Below are positions 17,007 through 23,987 of a DNA stretch of 58,558 bases, piece by piece (position 1 is the first letter of the stretch; every line of letters begins with the position of its first letter). This DNA is from Lentzea aerocolonigenes (GTDB lineage Bacteria; Actinomycetota; Actinomycetes; Mycobacteriales; Pseudonocardiaceae). The notes under the pieces were generated by a model, which was given only the letters and a program-made list of their open reading frames with translations, was not told where the DNA came from and searched no databases. The translations under genes were made by a program, and so were the position numbers. The stretch spans positions 1-58,558 of the forward strand of contig NZ_JYJG01000027.1 in assembly GCF_000955955.1 (NCBI RefSeq), written 5' to 3'.

Positions 17007-17029
17007 GTTGAATCCCTCCGACCTTCGAT

Positions 17030-17047
17030 AAGTGGTCTGTACCACTT
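17030..17047. promoter_or_regulatory. DasR-type dre-like operator before the lyase-like gene
   Basis: AAGTGGT-CTGT-ACCACTT. The core TGGTCTGTACCA (17033-17044) matches the known dre consensus TGGTCTAGACCA at 10 of 12 positions, 27 nt upstream of the GTG start. Binding is inferred, not shown. Confidence 0.5.
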
Positions 17048-17078
17048 TGGGGGCACGAAGGCGGAGGGATCAATAGCT

Positions 17079-17121
17079 GGTTCAAGTTCCGGAACTAGAT
17101 TCAGGTAGCTGAACTTGAACC
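17079..17121. promoter_or_regulatory. Nested inverted repeats in the lyase-like gene's upstream region
   Basis: GGTTCAAGTT (17079-17088) pairs with AACTTGAACC (17112-17121), and inside it AGTTCCGGAACT (17085-17096) is a perfect 12-bp palindrome. A second operator or a promoter-proximal site of an unknown regulator. Confidence 0.4.
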
Positions 17122-17299
17122 GTGGCAGCACAGCCGTTCGACGATCGGTGCCTCTCGTGGCGGTTCGGCGCGGGCACGGTGCCCATTTGGACCTTGGTCG
17201 GGCGGCTCAAGGACATCAGATTCGGGCCCGCTGACTTCGTCGCCGCCGTGAGCATCCGTGATCGGGCACGGCGCGCGTGGGCACTCGTCAACGCGCCCT
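17122..17299. other. Gene-free stretch between lyase-like gene and mtn operon
   Basis: I see no convincing gene here; a 69-codon open frame on the plus strand at 17122-17331 has no ribosome binding site and no recognisable features. The region probably only carries the 5' control of the lyase-like gene and, at its other end, the mtn terminator. Confidence 0.5.
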
Positions 17300-17330
17300 T
17301 ACCGGCAGTTGCCCCGAGCAACTGCCGGTA
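17300..17330 (-). terminator. Strong hairpin downstream of the mtn operon
   Basis: TACCGGCAGTTGC and GCAACTGCCGGTA form a perfect 13-bp stem with a 5-nt loop, 54 nt beyond the mtnD stop. Confidence 0.8.
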
Positions 17331-17383
17331 GATGCGGCCCGGAACGCGACTTGGTTTGAGAGTCCCGAACAGGTTCGAGACCT

Positions 17384-17962
17384 TCAGGACCGAGGAGTTG
17401 ACATTCCTGAACGGATCTCGTCGAAGGTGGGGAACTTCGTGGCGATGTCGCTGCCGGTGAAGTTGCCGATCCAGCCGTCGTCGTCGTGGAAGAACCGGAT
17501 CGACACGTAGTCGGGCGTGGTGCCCATGTCGAACCAGTGCGTGGTGTTCGCCGGGACGCTCAGCAGGTCGCCGGCCTCGCAGAACACCGCGTAGACCTGG
17601 TCACCGATGTGCAGGTAGAAAACGCCTGCGCCACGGGCGAAGTAGCGGTCCTCGTCGTCGTCGTGCGTGTGCTCGGCGAGGAACTTGTTGCGGAACTCGA
17701 CGGCCTTCGCGCGGTACTCGTCGGTGTCGGCAGGGGTCATCTCCATCGCGTCGACGTAGGTGTAGCCCTCCGTCTCGCTGACTCGGGCGACCTCGGACTC
17801 GTAGATCTGCACGGCGTTCTCGGCGGTGACACCGTCCACAACGGACCACCGGTGGAAACGGACGCCGTGCTCCTTGAGCACGGTGGCGATCTCCTCGGCG
17901 TCGGTGGTGCGCAGCACGGTCTCCTCGGGGCCGGAGTCCGGCCACACCGTCAGCAGCGTCAT
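17384..17962 (-). CDS. mtnD: Acireductone dioxygenase (methionine salvage)
   Basis: 192 residues from ATG 17962. Cupin fold with the complete metal site: H98 and H100 (EHTHDDDED), E104 and H142 (NTTHWFD). With iron it converts the acireductone 1,2-dihydroxy-3-keto-5-methylthiopentene to 2-keto-4-methylthiobutyrate and formate; with nickel it makes an off-pathway product. Last gene of the overlapping mtn operon; its ATG overlaps the mtnB stop by 4 nt. Confidence 0.95.
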   Translation of the reverse strand: MTLLTVWPDSGPEETVLRTTDAEEIATVLKEHGVRFHRWSVVDGVTAENAVQIYESEVARVSETEGYTYVDAMEMTPADTDEYRAKAVEFRNKFLAEHTHDDDEDRYFARGAGVFYLHIGDQVYAVFCEAGDLLSVPANTTHWFDMGTTPDYVSIRFFHDDDGWIGNFTGSDIATKFPTFDEIRSGMSTPRS

Positions 17963-18555
17963 GAGTGCCTCCCCGTAAAGATGTCTCGCGTCTCCACCTT
18001 GAAGCGCAGCAACCACTCCAGGCATTCCAGCCGGTGCCGGGCCTGCACCAGGTCGTCGCCCCACACGTACACGCCGTGCCGTGCGACGAGCAGCGCCGGA
18101 ACTCCCGGATCGAAGCCCTTCTCGAACGCGTCGCCGAGTTCGACCATGTCCTGCGAGTTCTGCACGACCGGGACCACGACCTGTTCGTGCGCCTGGCGTC
18201 CGAAACCCTTGAGCATCTCCAGGTCTTGCAGCACAACGCCGTCCGGCCAGTGCTCGGCCGCGACGACCGTTGCCAACGCGTGGACGTGAACCACGGCACC
18301 CGCGCCCGCCACTCGCGCGATCCGGGCGTGCAGACCGGCTTCGGCGGACGGGATCTTGTCCGAGTCGACCGCGAGGCCGTCGGAGTCGATCACCACGCTG
18401 TCCGCAGCCGTGATCTCGCCCTTGTCGACGCCGCTGACCGTGACCGCGAGGCGGAGCGGATCACGTTGCAGGACAACGGAAAGGTTGCCTGAGGTGCCTC
18501 GCATCCAGCCCATCTGCGCGTAGCGGACGCACTCGCGGGCGAGCTCTGCCGTCAC
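17959..18555 (-). CDS. mtnB: Methylthioribulose-1-phosphate dehydratase
   Basis: 198 residues from GTG 18555, which overlaps the mtnC stop by 4 nt (GTGA). Class II aldolase/adducin fold with zinc ligands in VVHVHALAT and ARHGVYVWG, and the typical GTSGNLSV phosphate-binding loop near the N-terminus. It dehydrates 5-methylthioribulose-1-phosphate, the second step after MtnA. The length is normal for the family. Confidence 0.94.
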   Translation of the reverse strand: MTAELARECVRYAQMGWMRGTSGNLSVVLQRDPLRLAVTVSGVDKGEITAADSVVIDSDGLAVDSDKIPSAEAGLHARIARVAGAGAVVHVHALATVVAAEHWPDGVVLQDLEMLKGFGRQAHEQVVVPVVQNSQDMVELGDAFEKGFDPGVPALLVARHGVYVWGDDLVQARHRLECLEWLLRFKVETRDIFTGRHS

Positions 18556-19208
18556 GAGAGTTCCCAGACCGTCGGATGAGGCGTGAAGTCGGCGTTGCCG
18601 TACGGCTCGCCGGCGCGCGCGACGCCGACCGTCTTCCAGCCCGCCTCCTGCGCGGCGTGCAGCTCGGCCGGGACGTCGCTGTAGAAGGTGATGTCGTCGC
18701 TCTGGAGCGTCTCCGCGATCTTGTGGTACGACGCGGCTTCGCGCTTCGGGCCCGCGTTGACGGTGTCGAAGTGGTGCTCCAGCAACGGGGTCAGGTCGCC
18801 GTCCGTGGTGTGCTGGAAGAACGCGATCTGGCCGGCGACCGAGCCGCTGGAGAAGATCGCGAGCTTCACGCCGTCGTCGTGCCACTTGCGGATCGCGGGA
18901 ACGACGTCAGGGAAGAACTCCGCCACCAGGTCGCCCTGTGCGTAGCCCTGCTGCCAGATCAGGCCCTGCAACGTCTTGAGGGGCGTGACCTTCTGGTCCG
19001 CGTCCATCCAGTCGTGCAGTGCTTTGACGACGTCGTCGTGGCCCGACAGCTCCTTGATCTGCTTGACGGCGTCGGCGACCACCGGGTCGTCACCGTGCTG
19101 CTCGATCCACGGCCCGAGCCGCGGGCGGGCGTAGTCGTACAGGACGACCAGCACCTGGTCCGTCGCGCTCAGCGTGCCCTCGATGTCGAGCACGACCCAC
19201 TTGCTCAC
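18552..19208 (-). CDS. mtnC: Enolase-phosphatase E1 (acireductone synthase)
   Basis: 218 residues from GTG 19208, overlapping the mtnA stop (GTGA). HAD-superfamily phosphatase: DIEGTLS carries the nucleophile Asp8 and Glu10, SSGS is motif II, and GPKREAASYHKI with FYSDVPAE supply motifs III and IV. A bifunctional enzyme that enolises and dephosphorylates the diketone to the acireductone used by MtnD. Confidence 0.94.
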   Translation of the reverse strand: MSKWVVLDIEGTLSATDQVLVVLYDYARPRLGPWIEQHGDDPVVADAVKQIKELSGHDDVVKALHDWMDADQKVTPLKTLQGLIWQQGYAQGDLVAEFFPDVVPAIRKWHDDGVKLAIFSSGSVAGQIAFFQHTTDGDLTPLLEHHFDTVNAGPKREAASYHKIAETLQSDDITFYSDVPAELHAAQEAGWKTVGVARAGEPYGNADFTPHPTVWELS

Positions 19209-20206
19209 CGCTGTTCTCCCTCGTAGTACTTGTCCAGCTCCCCGGCCCCGTACACCCCTTTGTCCGTCACCACGTCCGTGACGAACCGCGGCGGCGTCAC
19301 GTCGAACGCCGGGTACAGCCCTTTCACCCGTGGCGTGGCACTCGGTCTGCCCAGCACCTGCAGCACTTCCGCGCCGTCGCGGTGCTCGATCGGCACGTCC
19401 CGCGCTGTCGGGGCCTGCCGGTCCGGTGCCTGCACCAGGGCGTGGAACGGTACGCCGAACGCGTGCGCGGCCACGGCCAGCCCCAGTGTGCCGACCTTGT
19501 TGACGACGTGCCCGTCCATGGTGACCCGATCGGCCGCCGTGACCAACGCGTCCACTTCGCCGGACTGCAACACTGCCGCGCCCATGCCGTCCGTGATGAG
19601 CGTGGTGTCGACGCCCATCTCGATCAACGTCTCGGCGGTGAGCCTGGCTCCCTGCAGGTAGGGCCGGGTTTCCGTGCAGAAGAAGCGCAGTTCCTTGTGC
19701 TGGGCCTGAGCCGCCCGGACCGTCTCGGTCAGGTAGAGATCCGCCCAGCAGTGCGTGAGAACCGTGGCTCGCTGGGGCAGCAGGTTCGCCGTGTGCTCAC
19801 CCAATGCCTGGCTCTTGGCCCGGTACCTGCGGTCGCCTTCTTCAGCGCCGGCGAGGGCGTGCGTGATGTCCTGGGCCGCGTCGACGTGCTCCAGGACGAT
19901 CTTGGTGGCCTTGCGCAGGGCGTTGTTGGTGCGCCTGGTGTTCTCGAGGTGTTCGGCGGTTCGGGCGAGCTCCGCGCGTGCTTCCGCGAAGGGTTTTCCT
20001 TCGAGGGTGCGCGCTTTGAGCACCATGCCGTAGAGCACCGCGAAGTACGGGCCTGAGGACTGGGTGACCATGTCCTCGATGGCCCGCGCGACGTCCTCGG
20101 CCGTCCGGCAGAGCACCCAGTTGCGTTCGAACGGGAACTCGCGGCGGTCGAGGATCAGCACGCCGTCGTCGGTGAGCTTGACCGAGTCGGCGAGGACGGG
20201 CTGCAT
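19205..20206 (-). CDS. mtnA: S-methyl-5-thioribose-1-phosphate isomerase
   Basis: 333 residues from ATG 20206 (one-base TGATG overlap with the upstream gene). eIF2B-like fold; FFCTETRPYLQGARLTAETL includes the catalytic Cys, and AADRVTMDGHVVNKVGTLGLA the catalytic Asp. It converts methylthioribose-1-phosphate to the ribulose form. The N-terminal 60 residues diverge from textbook MtnA, as in other actinomycete versions. No MTA phosphorylase or kinase gene is in the operon, so the substrate must be made by an enzyme encoded elsewhere. Confidence 0.9.
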   Translation of the reverse strand: MQPVLADSVKLTDDGVLILDRREFPFERNWVLCRTAEDVARAIEDMVTQSSGPYFAVLYGMVLKARTLEGKPFAEARAELARTAEHLENTRRTNNALRKATKIVLEHVDAAQDITHALAGAEEGDRRYRAKSQALGEHTANLLPQRATVLTHCWADLYLTETVRAAQAQHKELRFFCTETRPYLQGARLTAETLIEMGVDTTLITDGMGAAVLQSGEVDALVTAADRVTMDGHVVNKVGTLGLAVAAHAFGVPFHALVQAPDRQAPTARDVPIEHRDGAEVLQVLGRPSATPRVKGLYPAFDVTPPRFVTDVVTDKGVYGAGELDKYYEGEQR

Positions 20207-21306
20207 CAGCTGTACCCGGTGTAGGCGGGGCGCGCGCCGGTGAGGAAGTGCTCGCCGACCTCGCGGGCCTTGTAGACCACCGGGTCGTGCAGCGTGAGCG
20301 TGCGTGCGTTGCGCCAGAAGCGGTCCACGCCGTACTTGGCGGCCGTTCCGCGCGCGCCGACCTGCTCGAAGATCCGGCTGGTGACCTCGTTGACGAGCTT
20401 GGTGCTGACGACCTTGGCCTCGGAGATGGTCACGGCGACCTCGCCGCGCTTGGCCGGCGTCAGGTGCCGTCCGAGCTCGGTGGCTTCGTGGAGCTGCCTG
20501 GCGGCCTCGTCCGCGAGCAGTCCCGCGGCCTTGGTCTGGGAGACCATCTCGCCGTACGCGGCGACGATGTACGGGTCTTCGGTCGCCGCCTCGACACCGC
20601 TGACGAACCACGGGCGCGTCTTGGTGCGGGTGTAGTCGGCGGCTTCCTGCAGGGCGCCTTCCGCGATGGCCACGTAGAGCTGGGCGAGCACGAGCTGGAA
20701 GCCGATGGCGGCGAGGCTGATGCGCGGGTCCTCGCCCGCGGGCTGGACGCCGAGGATTTCCGTGACTTCGACGTTCTCGAAGTTGACGCCGCCGGACGCC
20801 GTGAGCCGCTGACCGATGTTGTCCCAGTCGTCCAGGTAGGTGATTCCCGTCGCTTTTCCGTCGAGCAGGAAGGTGAGCTTCTCGCCGTTGTCGGTGCGGG
20901 TGGCGCTGACCACGAGCCGGTCGGCCACCGCCGCTCCGGTGGCGAACGTCTTGCGTCCGTTGAGGACGAATCCCGTCTGGCTGGGCGTGAGTTCGAGCGC
21001 CGCGTCGAGCGGGTTGCTGACGCCGGCCCAGAACTGGTCGGGCTGGACGCTGAACTGGGTGTCGAACAGGCCGCTTCGCCATATCTGCAGGTAGTGGTAC
21101 CCGAGGAGGTGCCCGATGCTGGCGTCGGCGGCCCCGATGATCCGCCCGATCTTCTGCTGCTGCGCCCAGTCCTGGACGTTCAGCAGGCCGCTCTGCCGGA
21201 GCAGTTCCACCTCTTTGGTGGGTGGCTGGTTGGCCCGGTCCCTGTCCGCCGCGTCGGACCTGAGCGTCGCCGCCACCTCGTGCGCGACGTCCAGCCAGTT
21301 CGTCAT
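20206..21306 (-). CDS. DszC/SfnB-like acyl-CoA dehydrogenase-fold flavoprotein
   Basis: 366 residues from ATG 21306 with GAGAGGAGCAGGG upstream. Acyl-CoA dehydrogenase fold; features such as IIGAADASIGHLLGYHYLQIW and VSNPLDAALELT...GFVLNGRKTFATGA resemble the DszC/SfnB subgroup, which are FMN-dependent monooxygenases acting on organosulfur compounds (dibenzothiophene, dimethylsulfone pathway). As first gene of the methionine salvage operon it may feed a sulfur compound into the pathway or help scavenge one. The substrate is unknown, and a conventional acyl-CoA role is not excluded. Confidence 0.78.
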   Translation of the reverse strand: MTNWLDVAHEVAATLRSDAADRDRANQPPTKEVELLRQSGLLNVQDWAQQQKIGRIIGAADASIGHLLGYHYLQIWRSGLFDTQFSVQPDQFWAGVSNPLDAALELTPSQTGFVLNGRKTFATGAAVADRLVVSATRTDNGEKLTFLLDGKATGITYLDDWDNIGQRLTASGGVNFENVEVTEILGVQPAGEDPRISLAAIGFQLVLAQLYVAIAEGALQEAADYTRTKTRPWFVSGVEAATEDPYIVAAYGEMVSQTKAAGLLADEAARQLHEATELGRHLTPAKRGEVAVTISEAKVVSTKLVNEVTSRIFEQVGARGTAAKYGVDRFWRNARTLTLHDPVVYKAREVGEHFLTGARPAYTGYS

Positions 21307-21444
21307 CCCTGCTCCTCTCGGGGTACCCGTTTCAACTTACTTCGTCACACCACCGGGCTAACCACGATGTGAGAGAGACCGACCACTGGCAGACTGTTCG
21401 CGCACCCGCTCAGCGGGAGCACCAACATCTAGGGAGCAATTCGT

Positions 21445-21648
21445 ATGGCGCAGGGCACCGTGAAGTGGTTCAACGGCGAGAAGGGCTTCGGATTCATCGC
21501 GCAGGACGGCGGCGGTCCGGACGTGTTCGTGCACTACTCGCAGATCGAAGGCAACGGCTTCAAGTCGCTGGAAGAGCAGCAGCGCGTGGAGTTCGAGATC
21601 GGCCAGGGTCAGAAGGGTCCGCAGGCACAGGCGGTCCGCGCCATCTGA
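21445..21648 (+). CDS. Cold-shock domain protein (CspA family)
   Basis: 67 residues, a single OB-fold with RNP1 KGFGFIAQ and RNP2 VFVHYSQI. It binds single-stranded RNA or DNA as an RNA chaperone. The start is set by AGGGAGC 8 nt upstream of ATG 21445. A long leader (divergent from the mtn operon) precedes it, and a U-rich terminator hairpin follows. Confidence 0.96.
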   Translation: MAQGTVKWFNGEKGFGFIAQDGGGPDVFVHYSQIEGNGFKSLEEQQRVEFEIGQGQKGPQAQAVRAI

Positions 21649-21659
21649 TTCAGCTCTTC

Positions 21660-21696
21660 GAAGCCCGCTCGGCTCATCGCCGGGCGGGCTTCTTTT
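21660..21696 (+). terminator. Rho-independent terminator of the cold-shock gene
   Basis: GAAGCCCGCTCGGC pairs with GCCGGGCGGGCTTC (14 bp with one G-U wobble, 5-nt loop), followed by TTTT. The hairpin lies 12 nt after the stop. Confidence 0.88.
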
Positions 21697-21921
21697 GTGC
21701 CCAGACGGATTTTCGCGCGGCTCGGGTGATCAGCAGGGTCAGCGCGACCACGAGCGCACCGCGAGCCACGCCCTCCGCTTGCCTTTCAGGGCAAGGATGC
21801 CGATCGCGTTGCCGACGACGTAGACGCGGCCGACGATGCGGAACGCGGTCAGCAAGCCCGGTCGAGGTGCCGCGTTCGCCAGCTCGAAGCCCCTGAAACG
21901 GCCCCTGAGCTGGACTTCCAA
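21674..21921 (-). pseudogene. Possible frameshifted small membrane protein
   Basis: From ATG 21921 a frame encodes MEVQLRGRFRGFELANAAPR and then a hydrophobic stretch (RVYVVGNAIGILALKGKRRAWL) before running into TGA at 21739. A second frame, overlapping around 21770, continues with a membrane helix GALVVALTLLITRAARKS and ends at 21674. Joined by a frameshift they would make a plausible protein of about 80 residues with two membrane segments. It could instead be a genuine 60-residue protein. The C-terminal part overlaps the cold-shock terminator. Confidence 0.35.
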
Positions 21922-21975
21922 AATTGTCAGACCTGTCTGTCATCGTGAGGTCACACACAGTTCCATTGGAGACCG

Positions 21976-22329
21976 ATGATGATCGAGAGGCCGCCATGCA
22001 CCTCTTCGCCGCTGCACTCCGCCCTGAACGCCCAGGTCTGGCAACTGTCGCGCCGAACCCTGCGCCACCCGCGGGAGGTGAACCTCGAGGTGAACCGCCG
22101 GATCGGGGTGCGGACCCGCCGCACGGCCACCGACGAGCAATTCCGGGCAGCCCTGCGCTGCGTGCAGGAACGACTGACCGAAGCCCTGTCCGCAGCGGGC
22201 GGGAGGCGCCATGACGGCGAAGCAGTCGTTGCGAAGCTCCCTCAACAAAGCGGCGTACGTGCTCGCCAAGGAGACCAGGCGCCATCCAGGCTCGGTCAAC
22301 CGCGAGCTGAACGACCTGATGGGCGTTGA
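21976..22329 (+). CDS. Small protein, first of two tandem paralogues
   Basis: 117 codons from ATG 21976 (or 21979). The central part (LNAQVWQLSRRTLRHPREVNLEVNRRIGVRTRRTATDEQFRAALRC...RL) aligns with the next gene product: both share RHP-x2-VN-x-E-x-N-x3-GV, AT-x2-Q-x-R-x-AL and a final RL. After residue 75 it runs on into the reading frame of the next gene for 119 nt, and that tail is probably not conserved, so either the gene should end earlier (frameshift) or the overlap is real. The pattern is helical and Arg-rich, nucleic-acid-binding-like; no family recognised. Confidence 0.55.
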   Translation: MMIERPPCTSSPLHSALNAQVWQLSRRTLRHPREVNLEVNRRIGVRTRRTATDEQFRAALRCVQERLTEALSAAGGRRHDGEAVVAKLPQQSGVRARQGDQAPSRLGQPRAERPDGR

Positions 22330-22486
22330 GCGCCGTGCCGAGGCCACTGCGGACCAGCTGCGCGAGGCCCTCGAGTACGCGGGCGATCGCCTGCGAGCCC
22401 TCAACAAACGCCAACGTGCCCCGAAACAGAAGGACTCCACCCACGAGGAGTTCGACTTCACCTCGGGCGGCGATCCGCCCTTCTGA
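22211..22486 (+). CDS. Small helical protein, second tandem paralogue
   Basis: 91 residues from ATG 22211, with GGGAGGCGCC upstream. Core LNKAAYVLAKETRRHPGSVNRELNDLMGVERRAEATADQLREALEYAGDRLRALNKR parallels the preceding protein; a Lys/Arg-rich bridge and an acidic tail (STHEEFDFTSGGDPPF) follow. The duplication suggests a protein pair, perhaps forming a heterodimer. I do not recognise the family; a nucleoid-associated or sigma-related function would be guesswork. Confidence 0.7.
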   Translation: MTAKQSLRSSLNKAAYVLAKETRRHPGSVNRELNDLMGVERRAEATADQLREALEYAGDRLRALNKRQRAPKQKDSTHEEFDFTSGGDPPF

Positions 22487-22495
22487 ACCGAAGAA

Positions 22496-22523
22496 GGCGT
22501 CGCGGTCCGTCGACCACGACGCC
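22496..22523 (+). terminator. Hairpin after the tandem paralogues
   Basis: GGCGTCG and CGACGCC (7 bp) enclose a 14-nt loop, 10 nt after the stop of the second paralogue, followed by TGTCTTCT. Confidence 0.55.
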
Positions 22524-22701
22524 TGTCTTCTCGCCGCGGGAACGACGACTGGAGCAAGTGGCAACCGAGGGAGTCGAACCCTGCGCGGCTTGTGAAGGCG
22601 GCGCTCAGAACCGGCCCGAACCCTTCGGTTGGGCGACGGCTGCCGTGGAGTTGTACTACTACCCAGGAGGCTCCGACGTCGCGTGGGATACCCACAGTGT
22701 T

Positions 22702-22748
22702 AAACGTCCAAACGCCTGAGGACGTTTCATGTTTCACTCAGATGAGTG
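22702..22748. promoter_or_regulatory. Two inverted repeats at the start of the PI-PLC-like gene
   Basis: AAACGTCC (22702-22709) pairs with GGACGTTT (22720-22727), and CACTCA-GA-TGAGTG (22735-22748) is a second perfect palindrome that includes the GTG at 22746. Either could be an operator; if translation starts at the downstream GTG 22761 both lie entirely in the leader. Confidence 0.45.
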
Positions 22749-23957
22749 ACCCTGGTCACCGTGCGATACCTCCCTGCCGTCGCAGCCCTGCTGCTGCTTC
22801 CCCTGGTGCCCACCGCCGCCAACGCGGCTCCGTCGGGCACGTACTACATCACCAGTGTCAGCACCGGCCTCAACGTCGCCCAGAGCGGCACCGGACTCGC
22901 CCTGCGCCGCCCCAAGGGCAACGAGGACCACCAGCAATGGCGGCTGAGCGACGGGAGGTTCGAGAACACCGACTCGCCGGGCCAGTGCATCACCCGCCAG
23001 CTCACCATGGGTTCGTGCTCACAAGGGGATACGGTTCACGAGCCGAAGCAGTTCGGTGATCAATGGGAGTTCTTCAGTCTCAGCGGCCAGTCCCGCTGGT
23101 ACCTGACCCCGGTCCAGAACCAGACCGACCCCATGCCGGCTGACCCGCGGCTCGACCAGATGACGTTCCTGACCGCCCACAACGCCTACGCGAACGGCGT
23201 GGACGGCGGGTTTGCGCCGCCGTTCGTCAACCTCGCCAAGAACCAGACGCGCGGCATCGTGCAGCAGCTGGGCGACGGCGTCCGCGGCTTCATGCTGGAC
23301 ATCCACCAGACGCCCGACGGCGCGATCCTGTGCCACAACAGCTGCACGCTGGTGAGCAAGCCTGTGGCGCTCAACGTCGACATTCAGCGAATTGTGGATT
23401 TTCTCCGAAACAATCGGAGCGAGATCATCACGGTCTTCCTGGAGGACTACGTCTCGGCGGACGTGCTGCGCGCAGAGCTCCGCAAAGTGCAGGGGCTGAA
23501 CGACGTCCTGTACCGGGCGGAAGGCGTGCGGCAGAACGGCTGGCCGAAGCGCAGCGAACTGCAGGCGGCGAACAAGCGGTTGCTGATCTTCACCGACCAC
23601 GGCAAGGACGGGCGCGAGGACTCCGGCGTGCTCTACCAGAAGGACTGGACGGTCGAGAACTACTGGTCGATGGGTTCGGGTCTCGGCAGCTCCGACTGGT
23701 CCTGCTACAGCCGATGGGATGAAAAACCGCTCACCGCGACGGGCAGCTTCCAGCCGTTGTTCGTCATGAACCACTTCCGCGACGTCCCGTTCACCGGCAC
23801 CGCCACGACCGACAACGGCAAGCTCGGCAACCGGGCGCAGCAGTTCTGCCAGCCCGCGGCCAGGAAGAAGCCGAACTTCCTGGCAGTCGATCTCTACCAC
23901 CTCGGGAACGCGGCTCAGGCAGTCAGCGAACTGAACTCATACGTATACAGGGCTTAG
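22746..23957 (+). CDS. Secreted PI-PLC-like phosphodiesterase with ricin-type domain
   Basis: 403 residues from GTG 22746; GTG 22761 is an equally good start, and neither has a clear ribosome binding site. Signal peptide ending TAANA. Residues about 30-125 form a short beta-trefoil-like (ricin B) region with paired QW motifs (HQQWRL, DQWEFF). The catalytic X-box domain follows with both active-site His: H145 in LTAHNAYAN and H187 in GFMLDIHQ, with Arg in GVRGF. Likely cleaves phosphatidylinositol or a related glycerophospholipid outside the cell. Nothing in the neighbourhood indicates a pathway. Confidence 0.87.
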   Translation: MTLVTVRYLPAVAALLLLPLVPTAANAAPSGTYYITSVSTGLNVAQSGTGLALRRPKGNEDHQQWRLSDGRFENTDSPGQCITRQLTMGSCSQGDTVHEPKQFGDQWEFFSLSGQSRWYLTPVQNQTDPMPADPRLDQMTFLTAHNAYANGVDGGFAPPFVNLAKNQTRGIVQQLGDGVRGFMLDIHQTPDGAILCHNSCTLVSKPVALNVDIQRIVDFLRNNRSEIITVFLEDYVSADVLRAELRKVQGLNDVLYRAEGVRQNGWPKRSELQAANKRLLIFTDHGKDGREDSGVLYQKDWTVENYWSMGSGLGSSDWSCYSRWDEKPLTATGSFQPLFVMNHFRDVPFTGTATTDNGKLGNRAQQFCQPAARKKPNFLAVDLYHLGNAAQAVSELNSYVYRA

Positions 23958-23987
23958 CCCAAATCGTGGGAGTTGTACGCTCCGCGC

